This document shows, piece after piece, positions 26,466 through 38,118 of a stretch of DNA of 64,000 bases (positions within the stretch are counted from its first letter, which is position 1; each line of letters opens with the position of its first letter). Origin of the DNA: Onchidella celtica (Eukaryota; Mollusca; Gastropoda; Systellommatophora; Onchidiidae); the NCBI GenBank assembly GCA_963931925.1, contig OZ007574.1, forward strand, positions 38,805,438 to 38,869,437, written 5' to 3'. The position numbers and the translations under genes are program-made. The notes under the pieces were generated by a model that did no database searches, was not told where the DNA came from, and worked only from the letters and a program-made list of their open reading frames with translations.

Positions 26466-29400
26466 TAACATGGGTGTGATAGATGCTGGCCTGCTACCAA
26501 CACTTGAAGGTGTGTAGTTCAAACCTCCCACAGTGCCTTGAAAGAGAGAATAATTGAGAAAAACTGGTAGGATTTCAGGATCTCTGCAATACAATCTAAG
26601 GTGGACTGGAGAACTATAGAAATTAAACAAGTCAGCCATTAACACAAGATCTGTCATACCATAAAGAAAAAAATAAAACTGAAATGGGATATTTCAGGAA
26701 AAAAAAGAAAATAAAGTCTGCTAAGAACGAAAGTTTGATAATAGCAAAAATAACTAAACTCATATCCAGTGTATCCACAGAGAAGCATGCATGGGAGCTG
26801 CAGGAGAACTTAGTTCTTCAATTGCTCTTGTTCATGAAACAGATAGTATACTGTGACAAATGAAGCTTTTCACACCCCCAAGCTGCATTTCTAGAAGGCT
26901 AAAGATACATACCAAGATGACCATCAGAAGGAGGAGTTCTCACCAGAAGTCGACCTGGCTGGTTCAATATGTTCGATGTTCCACCAAACTGGAATTTGAA
27001 ATAGGAATATCTGACCTTTCCTGTATGTCACTAAAACTATGCATGGCATATCATGGTGTCTGACACCACACTCTTAAAAAAAAGTTTATTAGGATACCTT
27101 CTGGTTTTGTCCAACCCCAGAACGTACAAGTACGGATATAACAATAAAGTCCTCTATGGGAGTGTGGTGCATCTGCAGCCCCGAGATGTATGACTAAGGT
27201 TATGACAATAGAATCCTCTTTAAAAGTATGGTATCTGTGACTGTGAGTCCCCAAAACCACGGGCAGGAACAGTAAAATGCATGTGCACTGATGAGCATGC
27301 ATGTGCATATTTTAAAATTTTGAAACTATGGGAGGATGAGAAATGATGTCTGTTATGTATTATAATTTGGCCTTTTCATAATTCTATTTGGCAACACATA
27401 AAAACCTGGCAATGTGTTCTGGCCTAACGGTTCATCAGATCCACCAGCTGATTGTAAAAGATTCCAAAATAAAGTACGTTTGATTTACAACTGTGTTATT
27501 AGTTAGATTATTTGGTTGTACCAGAACACAACAATGTCATTGAAGGATACCTGGAATTTCAAGAAAAAAAATCCCAGAAATAAAATAAGTATGAATGTTC
27601 TAAATTGCCTCAGGGTCCATTAGACTCACAATGTACAGTGAAGGTTAAACTCTTTACGTGACAACTGAAATCTAAAATGATGTTACAAGACTGACTAAAT
27701 GACAGAGAGAGATGGACATAATGAGAAATGTTTTCATTCACAATGGATTGCAATGCATAAAAAGCAGTATTTAAGCCAGACATTGTGGATGTTAAGAAGA
27801 TGTATACATAAGATTATCCTTAAAAATAGACCAGACTCCACAAACACTTACATTTCTTTGCTGATTGAGGACATAGGGCCTGGAATAAAGAATAATATAT
27901 ATATCTACTGTTAGCACAGATAGAAAACAAAACAAAGCAGGATGACTGAAAAGAAAAATACACTGACTAATATATATATCAGGGTTGCCAGCAGGGCCTG
28001 AAAGAAAAGCCTGAAAATTTGTGTCGGCCGGGGTCCGGGGGGCATTGAAAATTTTTGAATTTTGCCATTTTAAAACTGCAATTGTGGCCTCTCCTGAGCT
28101 TAAATTGTCCATGTTTTACAAGGGCTTTTTTCCCGCTGCTCCCATAGGTGATCCTGTCGCGACAAACTGTGCACCACACAACTCCAGCTTCCTTTATTTT
28201 TCGAATATAGTCGGACATAAAATGTCCGAGCTCGTCTTTCTCCTCCAGCCATGACCACCGAAACTTGTTCTTAACGCTCTCATCCACCTTTTGCAGCAAA
28301 AGCTCACTTCCTTTCCGGTCTAAAAATGCCATTTTTGCCATTCCAACTGCAATATAGATGTCACTGATACTTATAACTGGCGCGCTACGATCTAAAAACA
28401 GCCTGAGAATCCACGCGTCTTCACTTCGCACAGTGAACAACTAGGGTAGGCTAGCGTAGGTCGTAAACAAAGGCTGGGCCTAGGCCTAGTTTTCTTCCGC
28501 TTCCGGCTAAGTAGAAATATTTACCCGGTGTCACAGTTAAACTTTTATGGCCGGAAAAAAAATTCCAGCTCTTTATCGGCGGTCGGCCGGCGATTTTGCG
28601 TAAATGGCCGGAGATCACGAAAAAGCCGGATTTCCGGCTTTAGCCGGAAAACTGGCAACCCTGATATATATAAAGCAATTGTCTAGTGATATATGTTCTG
28701 ACTCTCTATATTTGCTGATGAAACATTTTCAAATACAAGAATACTGTTTGTATTTACCATAGTTTTCTCTTCATTCCCATCCTTATTTTAAAATGAAGGT
28801 GGCCATATGTACCATGACCACAGTCCGACCGATGTAAAATTATGATACATGTATACTAACAGAGGTACCCAGCGCTGCCCAGTATAAACTTGCTGCCCCC
28901 TCTCATTTGCCTCCCCTTTCCTTCCCATCCCCTCCCTCCTCCTTCCTTTGTTTTTTCGTCAATACACTACATCGGAAGAGGCTACTACCATAACCTCGTA
29001 AGAAACAACATTTCCGTATTTTAACTTTACCATGACCTCGCACACATTCTTATTCACTCTGTTATGGTTCATTTGCGTGTGGAATTGTTGTAAACAACAA
29101 TATGTCATGGGCAAAATGACTCCATTGGATAGTGGTTCACGACATAATAATGTGACTACCAAAAAATGTCTTACTCACCACAAAATTTGATATTAACATG
29201 ATCAATATCTGCCTTGGACCTAACGTTCTGTACTTTTTGTAGTTGTAGTTTTAATTAAATTGCAGAATACTGTGCTGTCTGAGATACACATAACAGACAA
29301 CTCCTGCCCTTGTTTAGCCAAGAGCAGTTCCGTGGACAGTTCTCTTTCAGTCGAACAGATTCTGAAACATCACCTCTACAATATGATACAATGTTGATGT

Positions 29401-32400
29401 TTCAGCATAGGTTTTATCACTACATCCATTTCATGTGCAGGACTACCTACATATTTTTGCCCATTGCCATAGGTTGATTAGGGGATCCTGAAATAAAGAG
29501 GTGAATAGTAAGAATGTGCCATACTCATGTGCAACAATCCAAGGAAGATAATTCATTTTTGCATTGAGAAAATTATTATAAAAGATTATTTCCCTTGCCC
29601 ACTGTCATCCATCCGAATGATCGATAATTTGTGTGTGTGCCTGGAGAAAGGTCCCAGTTGTCTCAAATTTTGGATTTTGATATAAGGGCATATTCTTCTA
29701 GAAAATTTAATGCCGAACACGCTGCTTTTAAAATTTTTTCCAATATCTTAAGTAGTTTTGTAAGACAAGGGGCAAAAACAAACTTTTGAGAAAAACAGCT
29801 TTAACAGCTCTCGCCATGACAGACTTTTTTGATATTGTTGGGGGAGCGTAGTTTTATTACAAAGGCAAAGAGGGAAACTACTGAGTTGTGTTCAATGCTC
29901 AGATCTAGCTTTCTATGTAACAACATCCAAAAAACTTCCGACTTGGCTTTTTTTAGGGGACCGTGGCATGTTACACGGTAAACTATAGATGAGCAGTGAA
30001 CACTACTCAGTATTAACAATGAGTTGCAGAAAAGATATGACATAACTATAGTATCAACCACAAATATTTCAGTGACGTGCATTTAATTAAAAAAGGGGAG
30101 GGAGTGTTTTGTTGTTGTGATGATGATAGTCCATTATGTCAATATTATTACAATTAATTTTAATTATGACAACTCCTCAGAAATACTGCTCATCCTCACA
30201 GGTCTCAAGCAAATTTCATGCAGTCCGTGTACATAAAGTCACTTGAGTCACAGTAGGAAAGAGCTCATGGCAAAATGAATGAAGAAATAAACTGCTGCGT
30301 TTAAATGAAAATGATGTAGTGTAAGCTGATAGAGTGATCATGAAGGAGGCTGAAATATAAATATGTTTACTTTATTGGCATGAGACTGCTAAAACAAAAA
30401 TAGTGCAGTGGATGAGGAGGGAAAGAAACACCTAAAAGTCTCACTGGAAGAAAATTAAAGCAATCTCAAACTTGCCTGAGGCTCCAACAGGAGACATTCC
30501 TGGTCTAGATGCAGCCCTTGGACAAAGTTGTCAAAATACAAAGTATTACAATACATTAACTGGTTAAGTATGAACTATGTACTGTAGCAACTGTCACAAT
30601 GCTATAATAATTTAATGCCAGTGTCCTAAGCCAAAAACCAGTTTACTATGCTTATTTGTATTCATTTTAATTTGCAATATATTAGAATTATTCAAAGTAA
30701 AAGGCATCTCAATAATAATATGGAAACAGGGCGCCAGACCAACTCCAGAAATAAAAGGCTTTAGTTCACTAAGAGTGAGCTGTTTCTTCTAATCTGGAAA
30801 AGCAAAATAATTATACTTCACTTTACATTCATTCATTTGCATTATTCCATAACCTCAAGTGAAAAAACTCAAGTTTTCACTTAACCTCAATTCAAATCAG
30901 TGCATGCCTTAATAACCATGTCAAGCCAAAAACACAATATAAAAAAAAACTGAACCAAAAACATCTGCACATAAATTGCATGAGGCAAAATATAAAACAA
31001 ATCCTGAAACTTTTTACCTTGGATAGGTGTCCTAAATGATAAAAATGACAAACAATTGTATTTCTGCTGTATCCTTAAACCAAACTGAACATACCATTTG
31101 GATGTAATACAAATTTCATTGTGCATTTTGATTTCCCTCTTGATCAAAGCTTTGGTATACCTTTCAATAAATAATAATTCAATTATTTTTGAAAGAGACA
31201 AGAAAGTTCTACAGACACCACGCAATCTTTTATAACCAAAATTTAAAAAAGACAATGTTTGTGCTCTGCATGCAGTTTGCCAGAATAAGCAAAATGTAGC
31301 AAATTGTAGAACTGTAACAATTCCCAAACATTAGCAATAATCTTAGATTTGCAGCAGAGTACCTTGCATGCCAAGCCAAATCCTCAATGACAATGCCATA
31401 TTCACATTTGTCAGTAAATCAATAATCCGTTGGATTTGTAAACAACTGACTTAACTTTATGTCATTTAAATTATCTTAACTTCATTTCAGTTAAATTATA
31501 GCATTTTATAAGGATTGAATATTCCATCAAAAGTATTTTTAATCAAATTTTAGATGAATATCATAAGTAAAAACAAAAATTATACATGTATTCAAATTTG
31601 TCAGTAAATCAATAATCCACTGAATTTGTAAACTGCCTACTTAATTTCATTTATGTATCTTAATTTCATTTTATTTAAATTATAATAACAGCATTTCATA
31701 GGGTCTCAATATTCCATTAAAAAGTATTTGTAACCAAAATTTTAGATGAACATCATTACATAAGAGAAAAATTAACCCTGTGATACCAAAAATATTTGTG
31801 ACTTTGCAACATTGAAGAAATGAACTGAACTATAGTCAATCCTTCATTTACTAATAATTCAAAATGACCTGATCCTCCAACAAACCTTCTTTGACAGCTG
31901 AAGTCGCAGGTAGGCATTTTCATTCTTCACATCCCTCAACTCTCTGTACAAGTACAAGTAGGTATAAAGTGGCATCAAACAGGATGAGGCAAAAAAAAAA
32001 AAAAAAGCAAATGTTTTTCACAAGAGTATATATGCTCTAATATAGTCTATAATGTAAATAATGCAGATTCTTGTCAAAATGCATCTTATTAAATATTAAA
32101 TTTTCTTCCTGTTCACAGTTACTCACAGGAATCAAATTCTTAATTAGATTTTATAATCTACATACATCTCATAAACATCCATAACTTATCTCATAGATCT
32201 ACCTTTCCATAGACTGGGCACGTATAATGACACTTTTCACCTCTCTAATCTGCTGTTCAAACACTTTCACCTGTTCAAGAGATACAGTTACCAAAAAATA
32301 TTAATGCAAAATATCATTTATGGTTGACATATTCAACCATATTCTTACAGTGTGACTTCTTATTTAATAAGACTCACATAATGAAGATTACAGACAGTTA

Positions 32401-35400
32401 ATTGTCTTGCTACAATTTAATGTCAAAACTTAGATTTTCACTGAGTGCCATTAAAAGAAATGTAGGCCTAATTTTTTATTGGATTAATAGGATTTAAATG
32501 ATTCACCATGGGGATAATTTTTTTAAGAAATGAAAAGGATAATTGGTACTTTTGTGCACTGATCCAGATAGGGAATAGTGTAATACATGCATTACTACAG
32601 TGACAGAATGGCAATTATGCTGCAGACATTAAAAAGATTCAACCCAGCTGACAATTTCCCATAAAATACCTAAAAATCACAAACATGCACAGTTAAACTT
32701 TATAACAAAAGTAAATATTTAACATACGTTTGTCATGAATGCATCCTGACAATCAAAATCCTATTTTCATATTCTTATTTCAATACATTATGTAGGATTA
32801 TCAACTTAAATTTCCATAATTGCTCATCAATGAAAAAGAGAAATTCTTTCTTTGCTCAGCAGTGGGACTTAACCCTCACGCTGCGCGGGGCGGCAAAAGT
32901 CGGTATTGATTTGCAAGCGCTCACGCCGCACGGGCGGCAAAAGTTGCCCAGGTCAAGCTGACCGCGCCACGCACAAGCCGTATTTTCACGCATCATGTCA
33001 CTGACCTTTTTGAGACGTAACCACCGTGTTATTGTTCATCGTATCTCTTCTAAATCAAAGGCATTGTGACATGGACATGTTAACCAGTGAACCACTGGTC
33101 GGAATCACAAAGACTAAGCTTTCAAAGGCTCTCCCCACACTTTCAAAAGATGTAACATCGACATGCGAACTGTTGCTCAACAAATTTGCAATATTATCTC
33201 ATTTTCTCACAAGCTGACCACCATCTGGAGTTGTCTGTATCTAAGAACCAATCAGAAACAAGCTCTGAAATAATCTTTGCCCCAAATGCCCACATTGGTT
33301 TATTAGTATGTGTCAATCAGGATGAAACCATTTGTGTAGGGCTTGGGAGGGCGTGGCTAGTTATCATGCTTCATTCTCACGAAAACTACAGCTGTCAGTT
33401 TGGAATCATAAGTCAGATCATTGGTTAGAGACTGACAGACTAAGGTTTTGCTGGTTAATTCATTATCAAGCGTGATAAGGTATAGCAGCGAATGTTTTCA
33501 TACCGATCAATAAAAAAAGAACCAAGTGGACAGCATTTGTGGTCATCGCATAGCGGCACGGGTCAGTGACCCCAGATAAGATTCTCCGTGAGTAAGGTCA
33601 CTGACCGTGCAGCGGGCTTTACGGGTAGCACGCAGGGTGAGAGTTAAAACACATGAAACTGAGAACACATCTTCACAAAAGTCATGTCTGAAAACAAAGA
33701 GGTACCCAGGGATAACTCAATGCACCTTTTCCTTAAATTGTCTCACAAGTCTCCTCTGGTGGCTCTTCTGAAATTCCAGGGTCTGTGAAAAAACATTATA
33801 GGCATTTGAATAGCTATGATTATGAATTCAGAATGTAGGCAGCAAATGCACATTTCATACACACAGAGCCTGATACTGATTCTAAACACATCCAACGAAA
33901 AGGGAGGGGAGGGGAATGGGAGAGAACAGAAAACACAGTTACATTCTGTTTTGTTCTTCCGTAATTGTCATCAGTTACTCTCCTCTGTGACTGTGAATCA
34001 TAAAAATAAAAAGAGCAAGTGCAGGAACCTTTAATTTATTTTTAAAGTATTAACATCAATGAATATTGTAATATACTTAACTTGTCTTTAATTTATCAGA
34101 AATTTACGGATGTCATATTTAGCACAAACACAGATTAAGATCAAAACACTTAAACTCTTTCTAATTTAGATCAAGGACCCCAAGCAAATGAATGTGCCCC
34201 TCAGACCTGATAAAACTTCTTTGTCATCTTCTGATGCAATTCAACTGGGTCAGCAAATAATTCCTCCACTTCCTTGGGTATCTGAAATATTCAAATACAC
34301 ACCAGGCAGAAATACAACAGTTTCATAGGGCTTGGGTCATCCACAATAACTGACATTACTCAAAACTGTAAAAGTAGATGCACTGTGTAAAAAACACCTG
34401 CAGACTGCATACTGTTAAGGTGCATTTTTACGACAAGCAAAAGTAGGCCCCACAGTAAAAAATTCAAATTAATGCCACCAAATTTTTCTAAACTCTTCAT
34501 TCTCCTGAATATTTATAATTTATTAATCCTATATCACATGATTCACATCTTGCCTTAGTTAGAATCCCATAATATATCAGAACCAGACATGTTTAGTGCT
34601 TTACCTTTCCACCAAGCATTAGCGTCGTACATTGTGATCGGCACACCCTACATCTTTCTTTGGTGCCTATGAAGTAAAAGAGATCCACAGATTTCATAAG
34701 ATTCTCTAAAAGCAATCTTAGCAATTTCTATGTTGTCATACACATTAATATGCACAAATCACTTTTTGAAGTTTTGAGAAATTTGAAAAAAAAGAAAGAA
34801 AAAAGTACACTTGATTTTTACTACTACTTTTTTTTATCATTACCACACTAAGACAATATGGGGAACCAATGAACTTTAATGGCAAATTTTGTCTCTGAAA
34901 GTTAAAAAGATAAATGAGTGGACAGCTGAAAACAATCACAAAATGACTAGGCAATTATGCAATGAGCAGGACAATATGAATCACAAAAAAAGACCCATGC
35001 ATTTTGACACATGTACAATTTAATAAAAAACTGTTAATTATTCATAAGATAAGGGACAATCTTTAGACTCTGAAAGGACAATTAATTGTAGTTTTATCAG
35101 AGTGAAAGGGCAATTAATTGCAGTTTTCTTAGATTCAATACATATATATGTCTTCTTCCAGCACAAAAGCTAACTCTAGATCTATCTTACTAATTCTGTC
35201 AGAGACCCATAATTATAATATTTCTGCATTTTATCAGGAATATTATGCCATAATTAATACTTTTATCGGTTTCAGGATCTTCCTAGAATGTGTGTTATGA
35301 AAATGATCAGGTGTCAGGATGATAAAACAGAGACCTTTCATTTGTACATAAATTTAAATATACATAGATCTAGAGAGTAGTTTACATATGGATGAATTAT

Positions 35401-35822
35401 CTCACATTTTATACGCATGAGGCGGCTGCTTAGAGAGGAAATAATAATGGTTTCATATATATAGCTACATTCACAATTTACCTTACATTCTTCAGAAATT
35501 ACTGGGCACCTGTATGTAAGTATATTAAATTTAATGTTATAATTTTTCACAAAAGCATACCTTATACTTTGAAAAGCAATATATTGTACTAATAGTAAAA
35601 ACCATCCTATTAGTTTCTCAATCGATTTACTGAAGTGAAATGTCCAAAAAAGCTCCATTACTCCATATGAATCAGAATGTCATAAAGACATAAAACTTGT
35701 AACAACATACATTGTGTGACACATTTTTCACAGTAGATGTGGCTGCAGTTTGTAATGTAAAACCGTAACTCTGATGATGCAGTCATACAGTAACATCCAT
35801 TGCAATGCAGCCAGTGTGACAT
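26466..35822 (-). CDS. RNF212/RNF212B-like RING protein (meiotic SUMO E3 ligase family)
   Basis: Twelve coding exons, in transcript order: 35711-35822, 34605-34666, 34207-34281, 33726-33782, 32203-32270, 31886-31943, 31018-31031, 30476-30516, 29451-29487, 27852-27879, 26913-26988, 26466-26536. They total 699 nt (233 codons), and every junction keeps frame. The protein starts MSHWLHCNGCY. The RING cysteines are C7, C10, C26, H28, C31, C34, C43 and C46 (ITNCSHIYCEKC, CRVCRSQC). A coiled coil follows (LEFQKSHQRRLVRQFKEK, KVFEQQIREVKS), then a Ser/Pro-rich tail with SRPGMSPVG and SRPASITPM. This matches vertebrate RNF212B in order and motif; family members act at meiotic crossover sites. A 5' UTR part reaches 35882 after a TTTCACAG acceptor, so an upstream non-coding exon is likely. 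The last coding exon is not settled. One intron uses a GC donor (after 30476). TEs fill several introns. Confidence 0.85.
27065..27644 (-). mobile_element. Decayed right arm of a second, related piggyBac element
   Basis: The end CACAATGTACAGTGAAGG followed by TTAA (27645-27648) parallels CCGATGTACGGCAAGGG plus TTAA of the element at 22380-25824. Going inward, ATGTCATTGAAGGATACCTG parallels GACGTCATTGAGGAATACATG, and AAAATGCATGTGCACTGATG parallels AAAATGTACGTGCATTGGTG, in the same order. No left end with TTAA and CCC is visible, so it is a truncated or much older copy. It lies in an intron of the RNF212B-like gene. Confidence 0.7.
27979..28440 (-). CDS. BED-type zinc finger protein of the hAT-like element (truncated)
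   Basis: The 153-residue frame has FRWSWLEEKDELG, then VVWCTVCRDRITYGSSGKKA and an LVKHGQ...H end, giving the Cys-x2-Cys...His pattern of a BED finger. That arrangement is typical of the N-terminus of hAT transposases. The dimerisation and catalytic regions are absent. The frame runs straight through the terminal repeat and stops at a TGA that uses the last base of the flanking duplication, so its C-terminus is an accident of deletion. Expression is unproven. Confidence 0.6.
   Translation of the reverse strand: MFTVRSEDAWILRLFLDRSAPVISISDIYIAVGMAKMAFLDRKGSELLLQKVDESVKNKFRWSWLEEKDELGHFMSDYIRKIKEAGVVWCTVCRDRITYGSSGKKALVKHGQFKLRRGHNCSFKMAKFKNFQCPPDPGRHKFSGFSFRPCWQP
27980..28663 (-). mobile_element. 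hAT-like DNA transposon, 684 bp, internally deleted
   Basis: Inverted ends CAGGGTTGCCAG (27980) and CTGGCAACCCTG (28652-28663) are perfect over 12 bp. CAGGG-type ends are typical of hAT elements. Both sides are flanked by ATATATAT (27972-27979 and 28664-28671), an 8-bp duplication as hAT makes, although the AT-rich target makes the exact length uncertain. Inside is a minus-strand frame for a BED-type zinc finger protein, and no transposase core. GC-rich GCCGGAAA/TTTCCGGC motifs lie at the 5' side. It sits about 100 bp from exon 27852-27879 of the RNF212B-like gene. Confidence 0.82.
29785..30040 (+). repeat. Dispersed repeat related to the 58-kb MITE
   Basis: TTTTGAGAAAAACAGCTTT, ACTTGGCT...AGGGGACCGTGGCATG and AGATGAGCAGTGAACACTAC occur here in the same order as in the nested MITE at 58243-58643 (opposite strand). 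A third piece lies at 60605-60660. The ends are not clear in this copy. The open frame on the minus strand here is not a gene. Confidence 0.75.
31018..31031 (-). CDS. 14-nt microexon of the RNF212B-like gene
   Basis: The exon GACACCTATCCAAG lies between ATCATTTAG| and |GTAAAAAG. It enters in phase 0 after ...LSKK and leaves in phase 2, giving DTYP and AG of an Arg codon. The next exon (30476-30516) begins with the single G needed. Without it the downstream exon would read a stop. The residues fall where vertebrate RNF212B has its SRY/SRSITP segment. Confidence 0.75.
32873..33643. mobile_element. piggyBac-like MITE, 771 bp, TTAA duplications
   Basis: TTAA (32869-32872 and 33644-33647) flanks imperfect inverted ends: CCCTCACGCTGCGCGGGGC on the left against CTCTCACCCTGCGTGCTACC on the right, read inward. 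The left arm repeats its own start (CTCACGCTGCGCGGGGCGGC and CTCACGCCGCACGGGCGGC), and the right arm has GGTCAGTGACC motifs. The arms are GC-rich against an AT-rich background. No transposase is encoded; the short frames inside are not recognised. It lies in an intron of the RNF212B-like gene, between exons 32203-32270 and 33726-33782. The TIRs differ from those of the 22-kb element, so it is another family. Confidence 0.78.
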
Positions 35823-35882
35823 ATTTTCAGCATGAGGAAAATCTTTTGCAAAGTTGGAAGTATTTTGACAGTCAATAACAAC

Positions 35883-38118
35883 CTGTGAAAGATACATTAG
35901 TGAATTTAAACAAAATACCAAGACCTAGAACTATTTACAAGCAAAAAGACATTTTAACAATGGATCAAGTATGAATTTTTTTAAGTGCTTACCCCATTAG
36001 GAGGTTAATTCTCACAAAAGTTTTTCTACAATAATACAAATCTAGAAGGTCTAGAATCTAGATCTACACTAGTTCTATGGGGAGGTCCGGGATCCTCCGC
36101 CTGTCTGCGCCGGTCAAGAAAACACACTAAAGAGGGGATCGACTTTTGAGCGGGCTTATCAAAGGGTTGGGTTTAGTATTTCTATGGGACAAAGAAAGAA
36201 GAAAGAAAGAACGAAAGCACAGGTTAGGGGAGGTCTTCATCATAATTATGTTTGTTAACTCTTTGGTAAGTGGCGCAGACGGGGGGAAGTCCATCCGTTC
36301 TATGTCGGTTTGATGTAGATTCTAGGCCTAGAATCTAGATCTAGATCTACAGACATATTATCTAAATCTAGAATCTAGATCTAGATCTACTTCTAGCTTG
36401 GTAGGCTATCTGCACGGGTATCTATAGACTCTGGATCTGGAACAGATAAATCTAGATCTAGATTTATAGACCTACTAGCTGAGGTCCCCGGCCCTGCCCG
36501 GGATAAATCGGTTTGAATATTAGTTTCAGTTCTGAGTGGTTATTATGAACCTGCTTCATCTTGCCTGTTCCTATTTGTTTATATTTTGTTTTTAATTAAG
36601 TCTTACTGCTCTGCCTTTGTGAGTTGACACCCTGCGCGTCCCGTACAATAGCATGATTTGATAGTGAACACATCACAGGAAGTGATAACGAAACCTTAAA
36701 ATGGCAAACCAGCACTCGAAATAGATCTAGATCTAAATGATGCCGAAACAATGAAAAATGAAACGTAGAAGCCTGAACATTTCATAATTTCTAAGATAGC
36801 CCATGTTAATTTCGCATTGATAATAAGCTGTTGTGCAAAGTTTGAAGCCTGAGTGTGATGCGGTTGCTGAGCCTTAGGTGACCCAAGTTTCGAGTTACCA
36901 AAATATCTTACTAGATCTAGATCTAGAACTAGATCTACATTCGGCCCTGTCTGAGCTGTAAAAATGACGAATCGGAAAACCTCGAACGGCCCATTTTGTT
37001 TTCTATTTTTCTAAATTTTTAAGATTGTTGCATCATTAAAATGAATTGATACAAACCTTGCTCAGTCTTTGAACTAGAAATCTAGATCTAGATCTACTTT
37101 CAGTAATTTTTTCATGGCTCTACGTTCAGTAGTTTTTTCAGCTATAGAGTACAACCGTCCAATTTTAACCAATTATAGATCTAGATATCTATATTAGCCT
37201 ATATAGATTCTAGATCTAGATCTAGATCTAAGATAGACTCTGTCTAGTCTAGAACAGATCCAGATCTAGAGAATCTAAGCATCAGCAAGTCCTCTTGAAC
37301 GCGAATATTATTATATCTAGATCTAGATCCATATGGCTACAGTCTAGATTAGATCTGGACTCTAGCCACTCTCTACTCTCTAGACACAGATTGCAAAAAC
37401 TGCAGAGTGCTTCGTTCTGAAGGTCTGGAAATAAAAATCAGATTTCGAGAGGATTTGAAATTAAAATTGCAATGTAATAGGAGCCTGTTCAAATGACCAT
37501 TGCAACAGATAGACAACATAGATCTTGTCTGACGGGTAAATCCCTTTGTTTCTGTCTGTCCACGGCGCTATCAACAGCACACAGAATAGTGCAACAACCG
37601 AATTTCGTCGTCTGCTAGCCTACTCTGCGAGACGATCTTCACGATGAGTTCGATCCCACATTTTGTGAATTTAATTCAATTTCAGTATCGATTACCATTT
37701 TTCTATGGTTGAACAAAAGCCACTTTCGTGGACTATGAGTCTTCAAATAATGATTAATAATGACATGAAAACAACTTCAGTCGAACAGTTCGTAAAACTC
37801 ACCTTTCAAATTGCCTGCCTACAAGAAGTATATAACCGTATCGAAATCGTCATTATATATTTTGAGGATCGATAAAAACTAGTCAAAAAGCATGATCAAT
37901 GAAGATACAAGCCAATCTATATGATTTAAATTATACAAACTATTTAAATCAAAATTTAAAAAAAAAAAGACATATAATGGTTTGAGTAAGTATTTTGATA
38001 TGGCCTGTCATGTTATGATAGAATACTTTTTAAAATAAAATGCAAATGTTTTCTCTGTTGTGTTACTCATTCCACTTTTTTACGTATATCTCTAAGACAA
38101 CCCAGTAAATGAAACAAA
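35883..38118. other. Divergent intergenic region between the two host genes
   Basis: The start codon of the RNF212B-like gene (35822, minus) and that of CCDC113 (38119, plus) point away from each other across 2.3 kb. Both promoters should lie here or in the flanking untranslated exons. I see no clear TATA box or CpG-rich core. Much of the region is occupied by AGATCT/CTAGAT repeats. Confidence 0.5.
36040..37375. repeat. Cluster of palindromic AGATCT/CTAGAT repeats
   Basis: Many short runs of TCTAGATCTAGATCTA occur here, for example near 36050, 36330-36390, 36440-36465, 36720, 36910-36935, 37075-37095, 37180-37275 and 37315-37330. Most are two to four hexamers long and separated by 30-250 bp of ordinary sequence. 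The unit is self-complementary, so each run can fold back. It is not one tandem array but a scattered family of short arrays. Confidence 0.85.
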
